Assembly: GCF_016755875.1 (NCBI RefSeq)
Contig: NZ_BNED01000005.1
Location: 6,957,501 to 7,021,500, forward strand
DNA length: 64,000 nucleotides
Direction: 5' to 3'
From: Streptomyces spororaveus
GTDB taxonomy: Bacteria > Actinomycetota > Actinomycetes > Streptomycetales > Streptomycetaceae
Both the position numbers and the translations under genes were made by a program. Positions 52,001 through 59,337 of this stretch are shown piece after piece. The notes beneath the pieces were generated by a model. That model saw only the letters and a list, made by a program, of their open reading frames with translations, did not search any database and was not told the DNA's origin. Position 1 is the first letter of the stretch; each line of letters starts with the position of its first letter.

Positions 52001-55000
52001 CGACAGCGTCGGCACCTGCGCCCGGCGTCTGCTCCCGCTGTTCCGGCACGCCCTGGACGTCGTATGACGCCGTCAGCTCGGTCCGCAGGCGGGCGGCGAG
52101 CGAGGCGGGGGTCGGGAAGTCGAACAGCAGCGAGGCGGGCAGCCGCAGTCCGGTTGCCGTCTCCAGGTGGTTGCGCAGCTCGACGGCGCGCAGCGAGGTG
52201 AACCCGAGCTCGGAGAACACGGCCTGCGGGTCGAGGCCTTCACCACCGGGCTGCTGGAGCACCACCTCGGCGGCCGCGCCGACCAACTCCAGGAGGGAAC
52301 GTTCCTGCTCGGCCTCGGACAGGGCGGCCAGACGCCGCCGCAGCCCGGCCGTCGGCCCGCTGTCCTCATCGGTGCCGGGGGTGCCGAGTGCATGCAGCCC
52401 GTCTGAGCCGGACCCGTTCGCCCGCGTGCGGCCGGCCGGGTCGGGCCAGTAGCGCTTGCGCTGGAAGGCGTACGGCGGAAGCGGGCTCAGCGGTGTCCCC
52501 GCCGGAAATACGGTGTGCCAGTCGCAGGCCACCCCGGCGGTGTGCAGCTGGGCGAGTGCGGCCATCACGGACTGCGGCTCGTCGCGGTCGCGCACCATCG
52601 CGGCGAAGGCTGCCGGGCGCGGTTCGGCGCCTTCGAGCGTGGCAGTGACGGCCTGGGTGAGCACCGGTGTGGGGGACAGCTCCAGGAAGGTGGTGACCCC
52701 GGCGTCCCGCAGCGCGCGCACCCCGTCGGCGAAGCGCACGGTGGCGCGGATGTGCCGGACCCAGTAACCGGGGTCGGTGAGCTGCTCGTCGGTGGCGATC
52801 GTTCCGGTGACGTTCGAGACAACCGGGATCCGTGCCGGGGAGTAGCGGAGGCTCTCGGCGGTCCGCCGGAACTCCTCCAGGATCGCGTCCATGTGCGGGG
52901 AGTGCCCGGCGACGGTGACGGCGAGCCGCTTCGTCTTGCGGCCCCGCTCCCTCCAGTACGCACACACAGCGAGGACGGCGTCCTCGTCGCCCGAGACGAC
53001 GGTCCCGTCCGGGGAGTTGAGACCGGCGATGCCGACGGCGCCGGCGTACCCGGCGAGTTCGCCGAAGGAGGCGAGGACCTCCTCTTCGCCCGCCTGTACC
53101 GCGGCCATCGCGCCGCCCGCCCGGGACTGGATCAGGCGGGCCCGTACGGTGGCCAGGGTGCACACGTCGGGCAGCGACAGCACTCCGGCGACGTGTGCGG
53201 CGGCGAGCTCGCCCATCGAGTGGCCGGTGACGTAGTCGGGGGTCACGCCCCAGCTCTCGTAGAGCCGGTAGAGGGCGACCTCGACGGCGAGCAGAGCGGG
53301 CAGCGCGTAGTCGGTACGGTCGAGCAGCTCGGCCTCGAGGCTGCCGGGCGCGGCGAAGATCAGCTCGCGGACGGGCCGGTCGAGGTGCCGGTCGAGTTCG
53401 TCGCAGACCGCGTCGAAGGCGGCGGCGTAGACGGGGTGGGCCGCGTACAGGTCCCGGCCCATGCCCACGCTCTGGCTGCCGCCGCCGCCGAACAGTACGG
53501 CGGTACGGCCCGGCCGGGTGGTACCGGCGACGGCGTACGGGGAAGGCAGCCCACCGGCCAGGGCGCGCAGCCCGGCCAGCAGCTCGGCCCGGGAACCGGC
53601 CACGACCGCGGCCCGGTGCTCGAAGGCGGTGCGGGAGGTGGCGAGGGAGAGACCGGCGGAGGCGGTCCCGATGGCGGGGTGGGCGTCCAGGTGGTCGGCG
53701 AGCCGGCCGGCCTGGGCGCGTACGGCGGCCTCGGTGCGGCCGGACAGCACCCAGGGCAGCGCGGTGCCCGGCTCCTGCCCTGCGTCGGCCTCGGCGGTCG
53801 TATCGGCCTCGGCGTCGGACCCGACCGGGGCCTCGGCCAGGACCATGTGACAGTTGGTGCCGCCCAGGCCGAGGGAGCCGACGGCGGCCAGCAGCGGGGC
53901 GTCCTCGTGCGGCCAGTCGGCCAGCTCGTCCTGGACCCGCAGGCGCAGCTCGTCCAGCGGGATCGCCGGGTTGGGGATCTCGTAGTTGAGGCTGGGCGGC
54001 AACGCCCGGTGATGGATGCTCAGCGCCACCTTCAGCAGGCCGACGACGCCCGCGGCGGCCTCCAGGTGACCGACGTTGGTTTTGGCGGAACCGACCCGCA
54101 GCGGGCGGTCGTCCGCCCGGCCGGGGGCGGTGACGGCGCCGACCGCACGAGCTTCGACCGGGTCGCCGACCGCGGTGCCGGTGCCGTGCAGCTCCATGTA
54201 CTGGAGGTCGGCCGGGTCGATGCCGGCCCGTCGGCAGGCGGCCCGCAGCGCCGCGCTCTGGGTTTCCTCGCCCGGGGTGGTCAGACCGGGCGTGGCACCG
54301 TCGTTGTTGACGGAGCTGCCCCGGATCACGCAGTACACGGGGTCACCGTCGGCCAGCGCCGCGGACAGCGGCTTCAGGACGACGAGGGCGCCGCCCTCGC
54401 CGCGCACGATCCCGTTGGCGCGGGCGTCGAACACGTGGCAGCGGGCATCGGGGGAAAGCGCGCCGAGGCGGGTCAGGGCGAGGGTGCTCTCCGGTATCAG
54501 GTTCAGGTTGACCCCGCCGGCCAGCGCGGTGGTCGACTCGCCGTTGCGCAGGCTGGCGCAGGCCGCGTGCACAGCGACCAGCGAGGAGGATTGGGCGGTG
54601 TCGAGGGTCATGCTCGGCCCGCGCAGTCCGAGGGCGTGGCTGACCCGGTTGGCGATGATGCCCCGGTGCGTGCCGGTCACGCTGTACTGGCTGATGGCGG
54701 GGGCGCCGTACTCGTGCAGCAGCTTGGCGTAGTCGTCCCAGATGGCGCCGACGAAGATGCCGGTGCTGCTGCCGTCGAGGCTGCCCGGCAGGATCCGGGC
54801 GTCCTCCAGGGCCTCCCAGGCCAGTTCGAGGACCAGCCGCTGCTGCGGGTCCATGGCCAGGGCCTCCTGCGGCGAGATGCCGAAGAAGGCCGCGTCGAAG
54901 GATTCGGCGTCCGTGATGAATCCGCCGCGCCGCTCCACCGTGCCGCCGGCCCCCGGCTCCCACCGGCCCTGCGGAACCTCACCGATCGCGTCGCGGCCCG

Positions 55001-55139
55001 AGGCGAGCAGCTCCCAGAACGCCGCGGGCCCGTCGGCCCCGGGCAACCTGCAGGACAGGCCGATCACCGCGATCGGCCCGTCCGGAGCCCGGTCCGTGTC
55101 CGCCGCCGCGCTGCTGCCGATGCCGTGCTGGTTGATCAT
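37011..55139 (-). CDS. Modular type I polyketide synthase: loading module plus three extension modules
   Basis: 6,042 residues. Loading: KSQ (about 22-440; Q183 replaces the active Cys), AT (545-850; GHSMG, unusual VAGH), ACP (about 980). Module 1: KS (C1223), AT (1590-1865; GHSIG/HAFH, malonyl), DH (1957-2243; [17 protein letters not shown]), KR (GGTGALG about 2398; LDD, B type), ACP. Module 2: KS (C2945), AT (3313-3605; GHSQG/YASH, methylmalonyl), DH ([10 protein letters not shown]), KR (LDD), ACP. Module 3: KS (C4686), AT (5052-5330; malonyl), DH remnant (about 5410-5520), KR (LDD), ACP (about 5990). No thioesterase or N-terminal docking region is evident. Colinearity predicts a 3-hydroxy-4-methyl-4,6-dienoyl chain passed on to the NRPS or the PapA-like acyltransferase. 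Long stretches are almost identical between modules. Confidence 0.96.
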   Translation of the reverse strand: MINQHGIGSSAAADTDRAPDGPIAVIGLSCRLPGADGPAAFWELLASGRDAIGEVPQGRWEPGAGGTVERRGGFITDAESFDAAFFGISPQEALAMDPQQRLVLELAWEALEDARILPGSLDGSSTGIFVGAIWDDYAKLLHEYGAPAISQYSVTGTHRGIIANRVSHALGLRGPSMTLDTAQSSSLVAVHAACASLRNGESTTALAGGVNLNLIPESTLALTRLGALSPDARCHVFDARANGIVRGEGGALVVLKPLSAALADGDPVYCVIRGSSVNNDGATPGLTTPGEETQSAALRAACRRAGIDPADLQYMELHGTGTAVGDPVEARAVGAVTAPGRADDRPLRVGSAKTNVGHLEAAAGVVGLLKVALSIHHRALPPSLNYEIPNPAIPLDELRLRVQDELADWPHEDAPLLAAVGSLGLGGTNCHMVLAEAPVGSDAEADTTAEADAGQEPGTALPWVLSGRTEAAVRAQAGRLADHLDAHPAIGTASAGLSLATSRTAFEHRAAVVAGSRAELLAGLRALAGGLPSPYAVAGTTRPGRTAVLFGGGGSQSVGMGRDLYAAHPVYAAAFDAVCDELDRHLDRPVRELIFAAPGSLEAELLDRTDYALPALLAVEVALYRLYESWGVTPDYVTGHSMGELAAAHVAGVLSLPDVCTLATVRARLIQSRAGGAMAAVQAGEEEVLASFGELAGYAGAVGIAGLNSPDGTVVSGDEDAVLAVCAYWRERGRKTKRLAVTVAGHSPHMDAILEEFRRTAESLRYSPARIPVVSNVTGTIATDEQLTDPGYWVRHIRATVRFADGVRALRDAGVTTFLELSPTPVLTQAVTATLEGAEPRPAAFAAMVRDRDEPQSVMAALAQLHTAGVACDWHTVFPAGTPLSPLPPYAFQRKRYWPDPAGRTRANGSGSDGLHALGTPGTDEDSGPTAGLRRRLAALSEAEQERSLLELVGAAAEVVLQQPGGEGLDPQAVFSELGFTSLRAVELRNHLETATGLRLPASLLFDFPTPASLAARLRTELTASYDVQGVPEQREQTPGAGADAVVAADEPIAIVGIGCRFPGGVTGPEGLWRLVAEGRDAISGFPENRGWDLESLYDPDPERRGTSYTRHGGFLHDADRFDAEFFGISPREALATDPQQRLLLETAWEAFERAGIDPASLRGTRTGVFTGLMSPDYGPRLHEAVEDTDGYLLTGSSNSVASGRVAYTFGLEGPAVSVDTACSSSLVAMHLAAQALRQGECSLALAGGVTVMSTPGTFVEFSRQRGLSEDGRCKAFSDDADGTGWGEGAGLLLLERLSDARRNGHQVLAVIRGSAVNQDGASNGLTAPNGPSQQRVIRQALASAGLNAADVDVVEAHGTGTRLGDPIEAQALLATYGQEHSDDNPLWLGSVKSNIGHTQAAAGAAGVIKMVMAMRNRTLPATLHADTPSTRIDWQAGAVSLLTQARPWEPADRPRRAAVSSFGISGTNAHIIIEEPETEPAPVAVAVVEPVAEGAGRPALWPLSASGLPALRAQAARLRDLLAGQPDSDPLAVAHALATTRAALSHRAVVVGTDRTELLTALDAFAQGDDVAGVRTGVARHSGRLAAVFSGQGSQRVGMGRELYAAQPGYAAAFDEVCAALDVHLDQPLAGIVFAEADSPEAALLDLTQYAQPAIFACEVALYRLLEHWGMRPDVLAGHSIGEVTAAYLAGVWSLEDAAALVAARGRLMQSARPGGAMASVQAPEADVAAALPEGVDIAAVNAPDATVVSGDEAAVAAVVQQWKTQGVKATRLRVSHAFHSAHMDSVLADFRAVLETLAFRGADVPVVSNLTGELATDEQLCDPGYWVDHIRQAVRFADGIRTLRSQGTTTYLEIGPDAVLTPAVAATLGDDERVRVIAALRRQAGDESISVLSALADAHACGALSVDWQSLSGPAPANPLALPTYAFQGERYWLEPAATAGDLGRLGLDGDGSHPLLAAAVELGDEQGLLLTGQLSLRTHPWLADHAVGGQVLLPGTAFVELALHAGDRSGCGVLDELTLEAPLFLPERGAVQLQVAVKAPEADGRRTVTVLSRPHRGPGTSGVDAPWTRHASGVLAEEPVGSETAPAAASGAWPVPGAEAVSLADAYAVLAGLGYDYGPVFQGLTGLWRRGEELFAEVRLPSEASGTSAGAFGLHPALLDAALHPFVLADATTAGAGGAPRIPFSFSGVRLHAVGADSLRVRIAPTGDSTATLTLTDGTGAPVAEITELMFRPLATGARADSGDRLLALEWVPLPLDAAAGEEPVAWAEYRVTGQSVHATAAAALSRIQERLGEDDEGVLVVRTRDAAGDLAGAAVQGLVRSAQAEHPGRFVLLDTDGTDVPAAAVASAVAAGETQLAVRNGELSAARLVPVAVEGSGVGDRSVFRAGGTVLITGGTGALGALFARHLVTEYGVGHLLLVSRRGAAAAGAGELAEELGALGAHVTVAACDTADREALAALLAGIPAAHPLTAVIHTAGVLDDGTLESLTPDRLARVLAPKADAAWHLHELTQDLDLDAFVLFSSVAGTFGTAGQANYAAANAALDALARLRHSAGLPATSLAWGLWAEAGGMTGELADADLVRMRRAGIAPLPNAEGLAFFDAALAGTAPAMVAARLDLDQLRGRAGNGTLPSLFRRLVRVPARRRAAAGQGAAGAWAELLRTLPAAEREQTALALVRAQASAVLGHSGPQAVPTDRAFHELGFDSLTAVELRNRLNQATGLKLPASLLFDFPTAGLLAAHLLAEAVGTGEDGSGALDGASVTSSIAADEPIAIVGIGCRFPGGVTGPEGLWRLVAEGRDAISGFPENRGWDLESLYDPDPERRGTSYTRHGGFLHDADRFDAEFFGISPREALATDPQQRLLLETAWEAFERAGIDPASLRGSRTGVFTGVMYNDYASRLQPAPEGYEGMLLAGNTGSVVSGRVAYTFGLEGPAVSVDTACSSSLVAMHLAAQALRQGECSLALAGGVAIMSTPNTFIEFSRQRGLSEDGRCKAFSDDADGTGWGEGAGLLLLERLSDARRNGHQVLAVIRGSAVNQDGASNGLTAPNGPSQQRVIRQALASAGLNAADVDVVEAHGTGTRLGDPIEAQALLATYGQEHSDDNPLWLGSVKSNIGHTQAAAGAAGVIKMVMAMRNRTLPATLHADTPSTRIDWQAGAVSLLTQARPWEPADRPRRAAVSSFGISGTNAHVIIEEPETEPDLPPRTTDGPGSGQPVPPLVLSARAGQPLSELAAQLRDLLAADAPHSVGAADVAWALHTTRAVFDQRAVVTAPDRDGVREALAALADGRPDPRVVTGGAAPGGLGGTVFVFPGQGSQWVGMALELLQTAPVFRERMAECEAALAEFTDWSLFDVLRGEPGAPGYDRVDVVQPVLFAVMVSLAALWESYGVRPAAVVGHSQGEIAAAAVAGALTLQDAARVVALRSRALGALAGTGGMVSVPLPYEETEQRITAWPGRLSVATVNGPASCVVSGDPEALQELLDACAAEEVRARRIPVDYASHSAHVEAIEEELLGLLAPVVPRTARTPFYSAVTGDLLDTRQLDAAYWYRNLRETVRFDLATRALLEHGHGAFVEVSAHPVLAAAVQESIAAAADERPGTLGAEAVALGTLRRDEGGLDRFHASAATGYTAGLAVDWSPAFASAAGTGSGERPYRHVELPTYPFQHASYWLEGVARTGDMNTAGLRPAAHPLLGAAVELGDRSGLLLTGRLSLRTHPWLADHAVSGTVLLPGTAFAELALRAGRDADCPHLEELTVHAPMVFAEGAALRLQVSVGEPDAKGRRDVAVLSRTDDEDPHGTWTRHASGTLSSGSQNSTAGSVGSADPLPAAWPPPGAVPVDLDGAYERLAAQGYEYGPVFQGLRALWQLDDEVYAEVALPAEAGADAGAFGLHPALLDAALHPVVLGALGAVEESALPFSWSGVTLHAEGATALRVRLRSAGRNEISVSVADVLGGVVADVASLSLRPVDKERLRTAGSGRVPLLRVDWQPYSGSSGTGGEFDVLEPVTGNGTVGSVLAEVLAALQARVAAETADPLVVVTRQAVAVPGAGPEQPDPAAAAVWGLVRSAQTEHPGRFVLLDLEGGAEVPALLEDTAEPQCAVRGGRWFLPRLVPVAVEGSGAGDRSVFRAGGTVLITGGTGALGALFARHLVTEYGVRHLLLVSRRGAAAAGAGELAEELGALGAHVTVAACDTADREALAALLAGIPAAHPLTAVIHTAGVLDDGTLESLTPDRLARVLAPKADAARHLHELTQDLDLDAFVLFSSLAGTLGTAGQANYAAANTYLDALAAARRAAGLPATSLAWGLWAEASGMTGELTGADLARLGRSGVAPLAAGQGLALFDEAVAGTAPAVVAARLDLAALARSSAPVPVLLRGLVRPVARRAAAGSAADGSGGGGLAERLRSLSGTDRQRLLTELVGAQAAAVLGHADPRAVPVDRPFIDLGFDSLTAVELRNRLNQATGLKLPASLVFDHPTVNVLAVHLAGELLGGEAADTTLSADVAVAGLAADEPIAIVGIGCRFPGGVTGPEGLWRLVAEGRDVIGDFPEDRDWDLAALRDPDPERSGTSFTRHGGFLYDADRFDAEFFGISPREALATDPQQRLLLETAWEAFERAGIDPASLRGSRTGVFTGVMYNDYGSRITRAPKELEGYLVNGSSNSVASGRVAYTFGLEGPAVSVDTACSSSLVAMHLAAQALRQGECSLALAGGVTVMSTPTTFIEFSRQRGLSEDGRCKAFSDDADGTGFGEGAGLLLLERLSDARRNGHQVLAVIRGSAVNQDGASNGLTAPNGPSQQRVIRQALASAGLNAADVDVVEAHGTGTRLGDPIEAQALLATYGQEHSDDNPLWLGSVKSNIGHTQAAAGAAGVIKMVMAMRNRTLPATLHADTPSTRIDWQAGAVSLLTQARPWEPADRPRRAAVSSFGISGTNAHVIIEEPETETDLPPRTTDGPGSGQPVPWVVSAPTATGLRAQAAALAAHVESRPEESGATETGLALATGRTAFGHRAVVVGTDREDFLTGLRALAEGRTVSSLVQGRPVAGSRLAVLFAGQGSQRVGMGRELYAAQPGYAAAFDEVCAALDVHLDQPLAGIVFAEADSPEAALLDLTQYAQPAIFACEVALYRLLEHWGMRPDVLAGHSIGEVTAAYLAGVWSLEDAAALVAARGRLMQSARPGGAMASVQAPEADVAAALPEGVDIAAVNAPDATVVSGDEAAVAAVVQQWKTQGVKATRLRVSHAFHSAHMDSVLADFRAVLETLAFRGADVPLVSNLTGELATDEQLCDPGYWVDHIRQAVRFADGIRTLRSQGTTTYLEIGPVPVLTPAVERVLDESAKDRPVAAVAVPDPAGATAAMARLHVTGAAVPEWKAVFPAATRPAAVPTYAFQRQRYWLSPTPETRTAPALPGAGEHPVLGGGLDLADGSTVHTARLSAATHPELADRELGTDGTLLGWTPLVLTREASLRLPAEGALDVQLALAQPDRHGHRAAILHARPVPAAGGAPGAWQRHAEGVVPDVAGCAPEAALYRVDWIPVPPAEGFDGQGDPGDLLVSVPARAQAAAREALSQVQRLAAGADPSVRRLVLVTEGACTVAGEPLASDPGGAAAWGLGRSAQSELPGRIVLLDTDGTPASRAAQSAALALGEPQLALREGTAYVPRLVRAGELGAGERPVFRADGTALITGGTGALGGLMARHVVTEYGVRRLLLVSRRGPAAAGAAELTAELEALGAQVTVSACDIADRDALAALLDGIPAAYPLTAVIHTAGVLDDGTLESLTPERLDTVLAPKADAARHLHELTQDLDLDAFVLFSSLAGTLGTAGQANYAAANAYLDALAEHRTARGLCGVSLAWGLWEGEGMGGTLGETERGRLDRAGVRAMTATSALCLLDAALTRGEAALVAADLDEAALAERAMAGALPRVLSALPSVFPAVDAAGEGRDGEEAGGAAGAVAGRLVLDAEQSYALVLRSVAEVLGYDDPDEVEVEEELLDLGFDSLMAVELRNRLNADTGLVLPSSLVFDFPTVGKLADHLAEQLAPRTGDA
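39181..39985 (-). repeat. Near-identical AT-domain block, copy in module 3
   Basis: About 800 bp matching 49564-50368 with a constant offset of 10,383 bp and only scattered differences (for example at 39334-39345). It encodes most of the malonyl-specific AT. The sharp ends point to recent gene conversion or module duplication. Confidence 0.85.
40321..41150 (-). repeat. Near-identical KS-domain block, copy in module 3
   Basis: Matches 45544-46370 (module 2, offset 5,223) and 50710-51540 (module 1, offset 10,389) almost base for base across the C-terminal two-thirds of the ketosynthase, whereas the surrounding N-terminal KS segments differ between modules. Confidence 0.8.
45544..46370 (-). repeat. 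Near-identical KS-domain block, copy in module 2
   Basis: Second copy of the KS block described at 40321. Modules 1 and 2 additionally share the N-terminal KS part (46610-46830 with 51776-51996), which module 3 does not. Confidence 0.8.
49564..50368 (-). repeat. Near-identical AT-domain block, copy in module 1
   Basis: Partner of 39181-39985 (see that entry). Identity stops abruptly at the 3' side (after gagacccctgacc on the + strand), where the two modules diverge completely. Confidence 0.85.
50710..51540 (-). repeat. Near-identical KS-domain block, copy in module 1
   Basis: Third copy of the KS block described at 40321. The loading KSQ (around 53,800-55,080) is clearly divergent and not part of this repeat set. 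Confidence 0.8.
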
Positions 55140-55196
55140 GTGGAGCCTGTCTCCTGTCGGGTACGAAAGGGCGGTGTTGCCGGAACGAAGGGCCGG

Positions 55197-55258
55197 GAGC
55201 CGGGGGGTGGGGGACCGGAGGGTGGGGGACCGGGGGGACCGGGGGACCGGGGCCGGGC
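55197..55258 (+). repeat. G-run repeat upstream of the PKS gene
   Basis: Short imperfect repeats of gggggaccgg type on the + strand, with at least six runs of four to six G, in the 130-bp gap between the NTF2-like gene and the PKS start. The strand is a strong G-quadruplex candidate; the leftward mRNA would carry the C-rich complement. Confidence 0.7.
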
Positions 55259-55269
55259 CTACGGCCGGG

Positions 55270-55731
55270 TCAGGAGGCGGCGGCGTTGCCGGCGAGCGCC
55301 TGGAGTGCCTGCTTCCAGGGCAGTTCGCCGCCCGCGGCCTCCATGACCAGCCACGGGTTCCAGAAGTCGCGGTAGAGCTTGATCTTGCCGTCCTCGAAGC
55401 GGACCACCGACAGGTACGTCTGGGTGTACTGGCCGCCGGTGGCCAGCAGGGTGGCCTCGCCGGTGAACGCGGCGATCACCAGGCCGTCCTCGGCCGTGGC
55501 GTAGAACTCCGGCTCGGAGAACTCCACCTTCAGCTGCTGGCCGAACATGGCCATCTGGCCGAGCAGCTGCTCACGGCCCTGCATCCGGCCGGGGAAACCC
55601 CAGGCGGGGTAGGGGAATTCGAGGATGCCGTCCTCGGCGAACAGGCCGACCCACTCCTCGACGCGCCCGCTGGAGAGCAGCTCCAGGCTGTGGCGGAAGA
55701 GGTCCTTGAGGTCCTGCGGGGAAGTGGTCAT
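55270..55731 (-). CDS. NTF2-fold (SnoaL / PhzA-PhzB-like) protein
   Basis: 153 residues. A cone-shaped NTF2 fold is suggested by [12 protein letters not shown] (first strand) and [13 protein letters not shown] near the C-terminus, the latter very like the N-P-x-x-V-M-E-A segment of PhzA/PhzB. Relatives catalyse cyclisations, isomerisations or imine condensations in secondary metabolism, often on unstable intermediates. Lies 84 bp after the SDR gene and 130 bp before the PKS in the same operon. ATG 55731 is preceded by agagaaagag. Confidence 0.84.
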   Translation of the reverse strand: MTTSPQDLKDLFRHSLELLSSGRVEEWVGLFAEDGILEFPYPAWGFPGRMQGREQLLGQMAMFGQQLKVEFSEPEFYATAEDGLVIAAFTGEATLLATGGQYTQTYLSVVRFEDGKIKLYRDFWNPWLVMEAAGGELPWKQALQALAGNAAAS

Positions 55732-55815
55732 GGAGGGACTCTTTCTCTGTGAGGGGTTGCGCAGGGGACAGTGGGGATCCGGGCGGAACGGCCGCCCGGC
55801 CGGGCGAGCGGCCGT

Positions 55816-56703
55816 TCAGGAAGCGTCGGCGGTGACGATGCCGCCGAAGACCTTGTCGATCGCGCGGTCCGGCAGCAGCCGGGCGAGCAGCCGGCCGCCC
55901 GTGGCGTCCTTGCCGACCCCGTACCGGGTCCGCGGCCGCTTGCTCACCAGCGCCCGCATCACCGTGCGGGCCACGTCGTCGGCGGTGGTGCCGCTGGTGC
56001 GCGCCGCATGCTCGTTGGTCTCCAGGAAGCGCAGGAAGGTGTCGCGGTACAGCTCCGACACCGCCTCCGGGGCATCGTCGAGGGTGCGGGTCGCCTCCAG
56101 CGACATCTTGTCCCAGATCGGCGTCATGATCGCGCCCGGCTGAACGACCGACACCGGGATGTCGAACGGCGCCAGCTCGCGCCGGAGCGCGTCGCTGAGG
56201 GCCTCCTTGGCGAACTGGGCCGCCGCGTACGCCCCCATGTAGGGGATGGCCACATTGCCCAGACCGGAGGTGATGTTGACGATCCGTCCGGCGCCGGTCC
56301 GCAGCAGCGGAAGGAGCCCCTGGATCACCGACAGCTGCCCGACCACGTTCGTGTCGAGCTGGCGGCGCAGCAGCTCGGGGGCGACGCACTCCAGCGGTGC
56401 GGTCACCGCGATGCCCGCATTGTTGACCAGGCCGAACAGACCCGCGTCCGCGGTCTCCTCGGCGATCCGGTCCGCGGTGTCGCGGACGGTCGCCTCGTCG
56501 GTGACGTCGAGGACGACGGGGGTGAGCCGGGCGGCCCCGGAGGCGGCGAGCCGCTCGGCGTCCTCGGTGCGCCGGACCCCGGCGTAGACCTGGAAGCCGA
56601 CGCGGGCGAGGTGGCGGGCGCAGGCCTCGCCGAGGCCGGAGGAGGCTCCGGTGATGACGACGGCCTTCCCCTGGGGGGACAGCAGGGGCGTCCTGTTGGG
56701 CAC
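55816..56703 (-). CDS. Short-chain dehydrogenase/reductase with altered active site (YxxxQ)
   Basis: 295 residues, classical SDR fold: T-G-A-S-S-G-L-G (18-25) for the cofactor, NNAG (94-97), S146 and Y159. The catalytic lysine of YxxxK is replaced by Q163 (GAYAAAQFAKEAL); K166 is three residues later. Activity as an oxidoreductase is therefore doubtful or altered. GTG 56703 with ccggag 6 bp upstream; it starts 43 bp after the PapA-like gene. A modifying role on the polyketide or peptide intermediate is likely from context. Confidence 0.87.
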   Translation of the reverse strand: MPNRTPLLSPQGKAVVITGASSGLGEACARHLARVGFQVYAGVRRTEDAERLAASGAARLTPVVLDVTDEATVRDTADRIAEETADAGLFGLVNNAGIAVTAPLECVAPELLRRQLDTNVVGQLSVIQGLLPLLRTGAGRIVNITSGLGNVAIPYMGAYAAAQFAKEALSDALRRELAPFDIPVSVVQPGAIMTPIWDKMSLEATRTLDDAPEAVSELYRDTFLRFLETNEHAARTSGTTADDVARTVMRALVSKRPRTRYGVGKDATGGRLLARLLPDRAIDKVFGGIVTADAS

Positions 56704-56746
56704 AGTGGTTCTCCGGTTCGAGAAGGCTTCTGAAAGTGAGGGGCCG

Positions 56747-58159
56747 TCAGGATTTGGCGGCGGTGAGGATCGTCTCCAGCGAGGCGTCGGCCAGGCGCTC
56801 GGCCCGTTCCGCGGACACGGCACCCTCGACATGGGTGACGTTCCATGCCAGGCGCCCGTGGCTGGTGTTGATCGCGGCGGCGTAGTACGCGTTCACGGAC
56901 AGGCCCGCGATGAACTCGGCGGAGGAGACCTGCCAGGGGCCGACGGTGTCCGGGAAGTCGTAACGGCCGATGTTGGAGATGCAGAGCGTGATCGGGCCCT
57001 TGTCCTCCATGAAGCGCAGGAACCGCTCGCTCCTGGCGACCGACTTGGGAGCCACCGGACGCAGCGTGGCGACCGATGTGAGGGGCGCGCCGCGCCGCCG
57101 CGCGCGGGCCAGGTCCCGGCTGATCGACCGGGCCATGGGCCACAGCGAGGCGCCTGGCCGGTAGTCGACCACCGTCGGCACGGTGGCGACGTACGAGCCG
57201 ATCTCGTCCTCGCGGACCGGCGGCACCAGCTCGTCCCGGAAGGTCATCGGCGAACCGATCGTCAGCGGACCGGGCCGGTCACCGGCATCCTGCGCGACGG
57301 CGGTGGCCAGCGCGGCCGCGAGCGCGCCGTGGACCGTCGTCTGCTCGCGCTTGCACGCCTCGACGAGCTCGGCCAGCTGGTCGGCCGGCAGCGAGCGGGG
57401 CAGCAGCTGGGTGACGCGCTCCTCGAACGGGACCCGGAGGGTCGGCTCGAAGCGGCGCGGCCGGACCCGCTTGGCCACGCCCTGGTCGGCGATCTGCTGG
57501 GCGACGATCTTGCGCACGCCGGCCAGGCCGCGGTGGCTCGCGGGCAGCAGCTGCTCGGGGGCGGGAAGCATCCGCACCGACCGGACCTCCGGCGCGCCCT
57601 GGCCGGCGCCGGATCCGTCCTCGTACGAGGCGATCTCGGCAGCGAGTTCGATCCACTGGCGGAGCAGCGTGAGCGCGGTGGTGCCGTCGGCGATGCAGTG
57701 CGGCAGCGTCAGCACCAGGTCGTGGACGTCCGGGCCACCGCCGGTGCCGGGGCGGGTGACAATGAGGGCGCGGGCGAGCGGCCCGGTCCGCCAGTTGACG
57801 GCGGTGACCAGTTCGTACGTGTTCGCCTCGCTGTGCCAGCGCTCGCCGGCGTCGCCGCTCTCGGCGGAGACGGTGACCGTTCGCAGCGGGATCTCACGAC
57901 CCGGCGCGGGCCGGAACCGAGGATTGCGGCCCTGCGCGTCGGCGGCGATCGATGCCCGCAGCAGCGGGTGGCGGCGCTGCAGGGCGGCGAGTGCCCGTGC
58001 GGCCAGCTCCGCGTCGAACGGCCCGTGCAGCCGGGCGTGGGAAAGGACACAGAGCGGGGAGATCTGGTCGCAGATCCAGTACCACCGCTCCAGCGGGCTG
58101 AGCGGGCGGTCCGCCTCTTCGGCTCCGGCGGCTCCGGCCGTCGCGTTCCACTGGCTCAT
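56747..58159 (-). CDS. Stand-alone condensation-domain acyltransferase, PapA5-like
   Basis: 470 residues of the CoA-dependent acyltransferase/condensation fold. The active motif is H154-C-I-A-D158-G (HxxxDG). The C-terminal half contains TIGSPMTFRDELVPP and E-I-G-S-Y-V-A-T-V, like PapA-type proteins that move acyl chains from PKS carrier proteins to hydroxyl or amino groups. Since the PKS lacks a thioesterase, it could offload or transfer the polyketide chain. Its ATG overlaps the stop of the monooxygenase gene (ATGA), so the two are translationally coupled. Confidence 0.86.
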   Translation of the reverse strand: MSQWNATAGAAGAEEADRPLSPLERWYWICDQISPLCVLSHARLHGPFDAELAARALAALQRRHPLLRASIAADAQGRNPRFRPAPGREIPLRTVTVSAESGDAGERWHSEANTYELVTAVNWRTGPLARALIVTRPGTGGGPDVHDLVLTLPHCIADGTTALTLLRQWIELAAEIASYEDGSGAGQGAPEVRSVRMLPAPEQLLPASHRGLAGVRKIVAQQIADQGVAKRVRPRRFEPTLRVPFEERVTQLLPRSLPADQLAELVEACKREQTTVHGALAAALATAVAQDAGDRPGPLTIGSPMTFRDELVPPVREDEIGSYVATVPTVVDYRPGASLWPMARSISRDLARARRRGAPLTSVATLRPVAPKSVARSERFLRFMEDKGPITLCISNIGRYDFPDTVGPWQVSSAEFIAGLSVNAYYAAAINTSHGRLAWNVTHVEGAVSAERAERLADASLETILTAAKS

Positions 58160-59337
58160 GACCGTACCTCCAGGGTGAAGTCCAGGTACTCGGAATTGGT
58201 CTTGTCCAGCACCGACGCAGGGGCGAACCGGAAGAACAGGTCGCGGCCGAGGATGCGCAGTGCCTGCTCGGTCTGCTCCAGGCCACTGAGCGCGTGGGCG
58301 CCCTCGACGATCTTCCGGGTACGAGGCTTGCGGGCGGCCTCGTAGGCGCGCAGTCCGCGGCGGGGGTCGTCGCCGGCGGCGACGGCGTCACGCAGGTGGT
58401 GGGCGAGAACGACCGCGTCCTCGACGGCCATGCACGCGCCCTGCCCCAAGCTGGTCATCATCGGGTGGGCCGCGTCCCCGAGCAGGGTCACCGGACCGTC
58501 GCCCCACTGCTCCAGGAACGGCCTGTCGCGCGCCGGGAAGGCGGAGATCGCCTCTATCGGAGTGGCCTCGACGGCCGCCACCACCTCCGGCGCCCAGCCC
58601 GCGTAGGCGGCGAGGATCTCTTCCTTACCACCACGCCAGTCCCGGGCCTGCTCGACCGGCATGTTCTTGGTGCCCCACCAGTAGACCTGGCCGGCGCCTA
58701 TGTTGGCGATGCCGAAGCGCTTGCCGCGCCCCCAGTAGTGGGCGCCGTACTGCTTGGGCACCCGCGGGTGCGTGAAGTCCGGAGTGGCGACCCAGCACAG
58801 GTAGCCGGTCTCCCGGGGCTCCTCCGGCCCGGCCACCTGGGCGCGGATCGCCGAGTTGAAGCCGTCGGCGCCGATCAGCAGGTCGCCACGTGCCTCCCGG
58901 CCGTCCTGGAACCGCACGACGACCCCGTCCGAGTCCTGCTCGTAGCCGGTGGCGGCGGCGCCGAGGACGAGCGGGCAGTCGTCGATCTCCTTCAGCAGCA
59001 GCTGTTGGAGCAGCGTGCGGGAGACACCGAAGCTGGGCGCACCCAGCCGGTCGCAGAGCTCCTTGAAGTGCAGGGTCCGGATGACCTTGCCCTTGGTGGT
59101 GAGGAAGTGCAGCTCCTCCAGGATCTCCGCGTGCTCCTCCATGCGCAGATCGATGCCGAGGGTGCGCAGCGCCAGCACGGCGTTGGTCATGAAGGACAGG
59201 GCGCCGCCCGCCGGCTTCAGTTCCCGGGCCCGCTCGTAGACCTCGACGTCCAGACCGACCTTGCGAAGGGTGGCGGCGGCGGTGAGTCCGCCGATACCCG
59301 CCCCGACGACGATCGCCTTGATGTTCTTGCCGGCCAT
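58156..59337 (-). CDS. FAD-dependent monooxygenase (group A, PHBH fold)
   Basis: 393 residues. N-terminal G-A-G-I-G-G (12-17) binds the ADP part of FAD; LLIGADGFNSAIR (about 151-163) is the DG motif; LLGDAAHPM (about 284-292) is the GD motif. No separate NADH reductase is needed. Enzymes of this class act as hydroxylases or, in pyrrolizidine-alkaloid pathways (PxaB, LgnC, BraC), as atypical Baeyer-Villiger oxygenases that trigger ring contraction of the NRPS product. Its direct coupling to the NRPS (overlap of one base, TGATG) supports that role by context only. Confidence 0.9.
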   Translation of the reverse strand: MAGKNIKAIVVGAGIGGLTAAATLRKVGLDVEVYERARELKPAGGALSFMTNAVLALRTLGIDLRMEEHAEILEELHFLTTKGKVIRTLHFKELCDRLGAPSFGVSRTLLQQLLLKEIDDCPLVLGAAATGYEQDSDGVVVRFQDGREARGDLLIGADGFNSAIRAQVAGPEEPRETGYLCWVATPDFTHPRVPKQYGAHYWGRGKRFGIANIGAGQVYWWGTKNMPVEQARDWRGGKEEILAAYAGWAPEVVAAVEATPIEAISAFPARDRPFLEQWGDGPVTLLGDAAHPMMTSLGQGACMAVEDAVVLAHHLRDAVAAGDDPRRGLRAYEAARKPRTRKIVEGAHALSGLEQTEQALRILGRDLFFRFAPASVLDKTNSEYLDFTLEVRS

